Shown here one piece after another: positions 57,455 through 64,000 of a stretch of 64,000 nucleotides of DNA. The stretch lies in NCBI GenBank assembly GCA_028023455.1, contig JAQFVV010013355.1, positions 1 to 64,000 on the forward strand, read 5' to 3'. Within the stretch, counting starts at the first letter, position 1. Every line of letters begins with the position of its first letter. Made by a program: the position numbers and the translations under genes. Source of the DNA: Epiperipatus broadwayi. Taxonomy: Eukaryota; Onychophora; Udeonychophora; Euonychophora; Peripatidae. The notes below the pieces were generated by a model. It made no database searches. It was given only the letters and a program-made list of their open reading frames with translations, and was not told where the DNA came from.

Positions 57455-58270
57455 TTTATTATCTTAGGCTGAAGGAAATAATACATCAACTTCAATGTAT
57501 TTTTTTTATATAGTACCACACTCAGGAAATTTGATTAGTAGAGGCATTCCTATAGTCAATATATGTTTTCAAAGAAAACATACAGAAAATTATACTACAC
57601 TGATAATATTTTAAATATTTTTACTAAAAGTTTATCAGATTGTTAGTATACAATAATTATTGTTTTCAAGAAATGCTATGTGGAATAGGCTCCCATGTCA
57701 TTTGGCCCTTAAGTATGATTTCAAATATGCTATAATAAATAAACATATCTTTATTTGATAAATACATCTAACTGCTACAATATTTTACATCTTACAATAT
57801 TACAATGCTTATTTATTCACAATGTAATATAACCTACTTTTATTGTATTATTTCTAAACGAGAACAGCCTCAATGAACATGGCTTAGCTGTTACATTTGA
57901 TGAGTATTTAATCAAAATTCATCTCTGTTTAATATTTATTTATAACTGATTTACCATATATTGTCACTTTTAAATATTGCTGATCAAATGAAAATCTATC
58001 AAAATTATCTGAAACAGGAAGTACAAAAATTTAATAGATTTCTCAGGTAGTGATATAACAATTTCTAAAGATCTACATAGACAAAAAATTTAAAACATTT
58101 CAAAATGGTAGAAATGTGGAAGGCAATGCTTTAGAAATATGGTTTCTGCTAAAGTGTCATTTTACCGTGAATTGCCTTTTAATAGTGCCAACAAAAGAAA
58201 GACTTCTGTTGAAAAGATAAATACTTATGCTGTCCACTTAACTGTATATACATTTTTAAATTAGTAAAAC
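57455..58270. other. AT-rich spacer
   Basis: Nothing recognised. Confidence 0.35.
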
Positions 58271-58272
58271 AA

Positions 58273-58510
58273 TAGCAAAATTTTCCACACAATAGTGCCA
58301 TCTAGTTTAAGCTTTAACAATCAATAGATGCTAGAAGAGTGTGTTACTATGCCTTCCCATATAATATCCACTAGTTTTTAGCTTATAGCTTTCTTCAGTG
58401 AGAAAACTTGGGTGGAAAGTCACTGAATAGGAATTATAAAGCATTTCCATCTATCACTATTGATTACTAAAGCTTACAGTAGGTGGCACTATTGTGTGGA
58501 AAAGTTTGCT
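58273..58510 (-). mobile_element. Monomeric HHR foldback repeat
   Basis: Inverted ends at 58273-58329 and 58448-58510 (agcaaa..tttccacacaata, gtgccatcta, aatcaatagatg) have the same box order as the 456-bp family's ends. They enclose a ribozyme fossil on the minus strand (58364-58402): TCTCA, CTGAAGA, AGC/GCT stem II, AAAAC, TAGTGG. GAAA has become AAAA, so it is inactive. Confidence 0.6.
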
Positions 58511-58519
58511 ACTTTGTAA

Positions 58520-61205
58520 GCACAAGGGAAAAGTTATTATATGGAAAAATATATAAATTTAAAATTATATAGTTCTTAAATAATAGCAATTTGCATTATT
58601 CAGATGGATGAAAGTGTAATCATAAAAAAAAAAAACAACTCAATTTATACATCAGAATGTTCTCTTGCAGGGAGGGATACCTTATTCTTGGCATCAAAAC
58701 TTTTTACTATTCCATGCATAATAAGATAAAACATTATCATTAGAAAAAAATCTCTACATATAGTTTTAAAAAGCCAATCAGTGTGAATAATATGGGTTTT
58801 TCTTAACATCAATAGCACCAACAGCTGTTAACATGTTGATTATTTTTTTAATGAACTAATAAAATAAAAACTATGGTTGATGATTTTTTTTGTGAATGCT
58901 GAAAATATGTGGAATATTTCCCAGACAACTTTACTTGTATTTTTAATATTTATAATACATGTGAAATGTTTCACCTGATTATTGGAATTAATAATAAAAT
59001 TAACTTAATCATCAATTATTTAGTTAACTGAATTGGTATATAATAAATTAGTATAAGTATTAAATACCCCCACCCCCCACCGTAATGAGTTGTAGAGCAC
59101 AATCCAAAAGATATTGATTTCCAATGCATTTGTTTGGATTATGGTCACATGCTCTCCTTTATTAAAAACAGGTCTTCTATATTTGGAATATATTTCCCTT
59201 GTTGAAGTATAATTTTAAAACTTTTTAAATATTTTTAAAACTATGTGCCATTTGCATGTATGCAAACATTGTGTCAAGATGATGAAATGAATCATGTAAC
59301 ATCAATTTTATTAGAAAGTGTGTTGGTCACATAGGTGAAATATGTTTTCGTTAATTTCATTTCATAATTTGCTATTTGATTTAATTAATCAGGAGTTTAT
59401 CAAAAAATAAAGTTTAGTTTTTAAATGGAGACATTTTCTATAAGTAAAAGCATAACTAATTACAATACTATATTATTATAGCATTTTATTATATATAAAA
59501 TATGTAATTTTTTCTTAAAATAATGCTTTTATGTAAACAATAGCTAACTAAAAAGTAGAAAAAAACTGAATCTCCTTTAAATCGAAAGGCCTCAAATAAT
59601 TTATGGAAAAACAATATTCCTACAATTTCCAATTGTTTTATAACAAGTTTAGATTCTTAAGATTATTTTCCAAGAATGGTAAATTAACCGAGATTCGGAT
59701 TTTTTCTACTTTTTAATCAGCTTACTTTATTTTTCTACTTTTTAGTTGGCTAGTACTGTTTACATTAAAAAAAATCTCAGTGGAGCAAATTTCAAAAATG
59801 TAGACATACAGACAGAAATATATGACACAACAAGTTAATCAAAAAGCATATAAAATAAAATCATAATAGAAGTTAACGCACGTTATCTATATGGAGCTTC
59901 ATGGGCTTTACCAAAAGTGAAATTTTTATAAAATTATAGCTAATGAATAAAAAATAAGTATAAAAACTTTTGACTCTATAAAGAAAAATAGCATTTTTTA
60001 TAACTGCAGTCATATTTTAATTAAAAAAAAAAAATTGGATGAAAACAAATAGAATGTGACTACGATATTTAAACTGTGTCTTCATCACTCTCTAAAATAA
60101 ATAAAGAAGTTAGCTATTTCTTTTTCCATCAAACAAAAACATGAGATCTCTAAACAAACAAGCTAGTTAAAAAACAACAACTTTGGTTTGAAAACGAAGT
60201 GGAAATATATATGAAGATGACAAGTGGAAGTAGATTTTAAGCACATTTCTTATAAGAGATGCCTTAATTCAGCATGCCAAAAAAGCAAATAAATGAATAA
60301 ATCAATAGTTTAGTAATACATATACATTGTACCAATAAATATGAATTATGTAATAGTAATATCTCATTAATTCAGGTTTGAAGCCAAACCAATGATATAT
60401 ACAATAAATATAAGATATTCCATGTTCAACAAGCATATATCTATAATAATAAGTAAAAAAAAATCCCACTATATATCACTGTAAATCTTATCCATCCTAG
60501 TTTAAATCAACATAAATTAAACACCAGGGATGATAATGATAGTTTTATTATCTCAACCATTCTAAAGTATTTTATTTGTTTTAGGTTTCTATTTTAAGAA
60601 ACTTCAGGTGCCAAATCTACTCAAAAGAGAACGTTTACTTAGGTTTATTTAAGTAACAATCACCATAACTCAAAAATAATTACCATAACATCCCAACACA
60701 TCTTTCCATGGTTCAGATGCTCTCAGAGCTGTAGATATTTTTTTTTATAAACTAGCACATGTGTGTGTTAAGGTTATAACATTTAATCTTATGGAAAACA
60801 AACAACTGGATTAAAATGATAAGATAATTATTTATTAACATAACAGAACATAGGTAATTTGATTAAATCCATATAATAAGGAATTTCAAATGTAAATTTC
60901 CAATTGTGCATAAAATTATTTTAAGATCATTTAAATAAATAGTTATATTTCATTCTCTTCCCATTTAGTAATTTCATGTATAGATATAAAAATCAACCTC
61001 ATAATACTTAATCCAGTTCCAACAAATAATTCATTTATTTAGTTCATTCCCATTTAGTAATTTTATATATAGACATAAAATAAAACATAGAATCATTAAT
61101 ATTTTCTTTTTTTAACAGACAGTTCATCTATTTTAGTTTGACTTTTAATGATTCCATATATGTAATATACTATATGTAAATTGTAAATAAATTTTTAATC
61201 AAAAT
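58520..61205. other. AT-rich region, no recognised gene
   Basis: A C-run lies at 59067-59080 followed by weak tRNA-like text. A diverged tandem repeat (ttcccatttagtaatttcat at 60958 and ttcccatttagtaattttat at 61047, period about 89 bp) is the only structure seen. Confidence 0.4.
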
Positions 61206-61289
61206 ATATATTAATTAATCAGTAGTGCTTTTGATTACTTAGTAGTCATTATCAACTGTAAGATAAAGTAATACAAAAATTTAATATCA

Positions 61290-61910
61290 TGTGATTTTCC
61301 ATGAGCTGTGCATATCAGTATTTGCTGTTTGTCTATTTTTTTATCCTTTTTTCATGATTTCTCTTCCATTACTATTTTTGTATCATTTAAATTAAAAGTA
61401 AACTTAAAATTACACAATTTTTTATGGTCAAAGAAAACAGAGGTAGCACTTAATTGATTATTCAGGTTTTTTTACTCAATTATAGTTGTTGATCTTTTAG
61501 CCTCTTTTCAGAGTACATATTGACTCACCAATATATGATTCTTTACAACCACATATAATTTGATAAATTATATTACTTCTTTGCATTTTAGGTATAACAC
61601 AGTTATAATTTTTAATTAGTTTATTTACATTTGGTGGAACACAAAATGAAATATTATATTTATTTTCAAATACGTTTTTAATTCATTTAAATTGAGCATT
61701 ATTCACAAATCGCATAGATGTCCATATTTTATTCACTACATTTGCATTCAAATTATTGTTTTTACTATTAAACCAATCTAATGTAGATGAAATTTGTTTC
61801 CTATCATATCCTACTTTCATGAGTAAAAAGTTCAATGTTTTGATTTTTATTACTTTTATATTTACATAACTTATCATTACAATGTAAAAAAGATTTCAAT
61901 CTAGCCATCT
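61290..61910 (-). pseudogene. Penelope-like element, RT C-terminus and GIY-YIG endonuclease
   Basis: The minus-strand frame 61877-61683 (GYDRKQISSTLDWFN...) corresponds to the region after RT. After a stop it continues as VPPNVNKLIKNYNCVIPK, then NIIYQIICGCKESYIGES and TLKR. This is the PLE pattern 'nVvY.I.CgC...YiGeT.r.L..R..EH', i.e. the single-strand-nicking GIY-YIG domain used for insertion. Stops and a shift after TLKR inactivate it. The RT core itself is not in the window. Confidence 0.75.
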
Positions 61911-61946
61911 TATGCATCACTGGTACATGTGATTAAAAATTAATAT

Positions 61947-62220
61947 ATGCAAAGAAGTAGTATAATTTATCAAATTATATGTGGTTGTAAAAAATTATAT
62001 ATTGGTGTGTCATAATGTACTCTGAAAAGAAGCTAAAAGAACATCAACTATCATATAAGTGAGTAAAACAAACTATGAATAATCAATTAAGTACTATCTC
62101 TGTTTTATTTGACCATAAAAAATCTTGTAATTTTAAGTTTACTTTTAATTTAAATGATAGAAAAATAGTAATGAAAAAGAAATCATAAAAAAAGAAAAGT
62201 TAAGGAAACAATATTGATAA
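61947..62220 (+). pseudogene. Penelope-like GIY-YIG fragment, inverted copy
   Basis: The plus strand from 61959 reads SIIYQIICGCKKLYIGVS, stop, CTLKR, and after a one-base shift LKEHQLSYK. This retains the 'L..R.KEH' helix lost by frame in the other copy. It then runs through a FDHKKSCNFKFTFNLN-like tail. The two copies together show the family's endonuclease motif clearly. Confidence 0.7.
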
Positions 62221-62389
62221 ATAGATCTAAAGGTAATATAATAAATAGACAAGCAGCAAATACTGACATACACAGTTTATGGAAAATTGCTATAAAACTT
62301 CCATTTCGCTTACAGTTGATAAGGATTACTGCATAATCAAAAATGCTACTGATTAATATATATATATTAATTAGTTATTTCAAACATTA

Positions 62390-62740
62390 AAAATTTATTT
62401 AAAATTTACATGTATATATTGTAACAGAATAAATAAATGTAATTATGAAAAAAGGATGCCATTTTGTAACAGAATATAAAATATAAAGATGAAATGATAA
62501 TTGCAATATTTTAAAAAACTAAACAGGATATGCTCCAGTGGTTCATCATTTGTAACCGAATAAAATTAAATGTGAAATGAATTTACTATGTTAGCTGAGA
62601 TACAATTTATAATTAAATAAGGATGACGCTAACATATAAATAAGAACATATACATATCATGCTCTAATTGGGTGTTTATTTGTAACTAATTAAATATAAT
62701 ATTATAGCCCTGTTTGCAACTATCATAAACATTAATTCTG
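62390..62740. repeat. Interspersed short motif repeats
   Basis: The block tgtaac(a/c)gaataaa recurs at about 62421, 62466 and 62551, with a weaker copy at 62681, at irregular spacing. Non-coding. Confidence 0.35.
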
Positions 62741-62745
62741 TCACG

Positions 62746-63021
62746 CTAATAATGAGATAAATAAATTATCTCATTTCTCAACACATAAAATAACAAAATG
62801 AAAATTAAAACTGTCATTATTAAAGATTTAAAATATTTCGATATTGGGAAGTCATTTGACCAATAAAATATACTAGCCATTGTCATCAGATAAACAAATA
62901 TTAGCCATAGCAACTGAATAAAATTACTATGAAATCCATGGAGTGCATTACGCTTATCTCCAATAATAGGTTCTTTTAACAAAGAATCCTTGTCATTGCT
63001 CTTCCCTGTATATAGGACCAT
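62746..63021 (-). CDS. Possible small two-helix membrane protein or exon
   Basis: A 91-codon open frame whose first 35 residues are hydrophilic and not obviously AT-driven (MVLYTGKSNDKDSLLKEPII). Two hydrophobic segments follow (around residues 37-57 and 64-81), separated by a short polar turn. I do not recognise the family. It could be a first coding exon or a chance frame, since AT-rich DNA favours hydrophobic codons. No splice donor of good quality was seen at its end. Confidence 0.18.
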   Translation of the reverse strand: MVLYTGKSNDKDSLLKEPIIGDKRNALHGFHSNFIQLLWLIFVYLMTMASIFYWSNDFPISKYFKSLIMTVLIFILLFYVLRNEIIYLSHY

Positions 63022-63119
63022 TCATGGTCACCTGCACACACTGGTGCTATTTATAAAACTTAAAAAAAATTATCCAAAAAAATTAATAAGTTGAAAAAGG
63101 ACTTAATCACTTTTATTCA

Positions 63120-63215
63120 GTTTAGCTAAGTACATGTGTTTACCACGAGCGCCACTAGATTGCTTTAAATCTAGATAAATACTATCCGTGCATAGTGTAC
63201 TGGGTTCAAACCCAT
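63120..63215 (+). other. tRNA-like text, possible SINE remnant
   Basis: It contains gggttcaaaccca (a B-box-like block) at 63202-63214 and gagcgccactagat upstream at 63148. No convincing A-box or cloverleaf. Confidence 0.3.
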
Positions 63216-63219
63216 TGGG

Positions 63220-64000
63220 TCATTCTTTATTACACATGGCTTAGATGACTAACAAATAAAAAAAAACGACAATCTTATATTTTATCCATGTCAATAAAAT
63301 TATAAGATTCCAATATCAAAATTTATATATCCAACACTCCAATAGATATAACTAGTTCAGTTTATGTATATTGATGAACAGATGCATGAATAATTATAAA
63401 AATGGCATACTAACAAATATAGTGAAGACCATTACTTGGTTATATGGCCATTCAACCTAGTTACTTAATTTACTTAAATATCATAATATAATGATAATGA
63501 TGATGACGATACCAGCCCTAGCTTTATAATGAACTCATAACAACAATTTTATCTTTATAAGCATATAGGCACTTCTTAAAATCATCCTATGTTAAACTGG
63601 GATTTAAATACAACACTTACTAGCATTTATATATGTTTATGGTTATTTACTCAAAATACTTTTATAGTTAAAACTAAGATTCAATAATACCAATGATGAT
63701 GACTGATCATCACGAATCTCACCACCTAATATACAACTTTCTATAAAACCCATTTACTAAACATATTAATTATTTTTTTAAGATTTGATTTAATGATTAT
63801 TGTTTATGCAATGATGATGGTGATTTAACTAGTAATATATACCATTGATGATGATGGTTAAACCTCTTGGGCACAACCTAATTTTAGTCTTCCATTATTA
63901 ACATCTAATTATTAAAAAAAAATCTGGTTATATGTCAATTGTAATCCTTAAACATCCCTAAATGTAAATCAATATTCTATGCTTGCTTAACATTTGCGAA
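63220..64000. other. AT-rich end region with scattered GAT repeats
   Basis: Short gatgatgat clusters at 63500, 63695, 63815 and 63850. No gene recognised. Confidence 0.35.

Larger units (their letters stand above)
61211..62362. repeat. Inverted pair of Penelope-like 3' ends
   Basis: Arms 61211-61586 and 61947-62362 are reverse complements with moderate divergence. Both encode the PLE GIY-YIG region and its 3' flank, with the 3' ends facing outward. The plus-strand copy starts inside the coding region, so it is 5' truncated. Head-to-head truncated copies are a known habit of PLEs. Confidence 0.75.

Noticed and set aside
59067-59160. tRNA-like text (gttgtagagcacaatcc) after a C-run
   Set aside because: No B-box at tRNA spacing and no tail or target duplication; too weak to list.

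Overview
This is an AT-rich (by eye about 70-75% A+T) nuclear segment from an animal, most likely an invertebrate. It has no ribosomal RNA, no operons, no convincing host gene and no long intact reading frame. It is packed with decayed retroelements of animal type: several APE-type LINEs, RTE-like LINE fragments, an L1/Tx1-like LINE, a Penelope-like element (PLE) with its GIY-YIG endonuclease, tRNA-derived SINEs, and small hAT-like and pogo-like DNA elements. Short TA-, poly-A- and poly-T-rich runs fill the rest. The mix would fit a mollusc or a similar invertebrate, but the sequence alone does not name the organism.

Layout. 1-3485 is one giant inverted repeat (arms about 1.65 kb, spacer 156 bp) cut by the left edge of the window. 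3.4-6.4 kb holds a 165-bp hAT-like MITE with an 8-bp target duplication, a LINE scrap and the 3' part of an RTE element. 9-19 kb is mostly unrecognised AT-rich DNA carrying small foldback elements, one pogo-like MITE, two copies of a dispersed repeat and a badly decayed minus-strand LINE. 19.7-21.8 kb is a minus-strand L1/Tx1-like LINE pseudogene. 22.3-30.7 kb is a cluster of one APE LINE family: a nearly full-length plus-strand copy, two 5'-truncated minus-strand copies in a row, and a roughly 100-bp derivative that keeps only the two ends. 31-40 kb has ribozyme-bearing foldback repeats, SINEs and a TIR-bounded element. 42-43.3 kb has two RTE 3' scraps and a SINE. 49.5-55.6 kb carries tandem and inverted arrays. 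54.4-57.4 kb is an RTE pseudogene interrupted by one of those repeats. 61.2-62.4 kb is a pair of inverted PLE 3' ends.

The most interesting system is a set of dispersed repeats carrying hammerhead ribozyme (HHR)-like cores. The best copies (51429-51470, 51829-51870, 52285-52326, 55140-55181) show CTGAYGA, a stem II, GAAA, a very short stem III and a GTC cleavage triplet, enclosed by a 6-bp stem I. They recur every 456 bp, in direct and inverted orientation. The arrays are inserted between 12- or 13-bp target duplications. Related repeats with periods of 377 and 414 bp and single foldback copies lie elsewhere. Minimal type I HHRs in tandem repeats are known from animal PLEs and retrozymes, and a PLE with GIY-YIG is present in the same window. 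I infer that these repeats are non-autonomous, HHR-bearing elements mobilised by PLE machinery. A second recurring theme is inverted duplication at every scale, from about 75-bp hairpins to the 3.5-kb palindrome.
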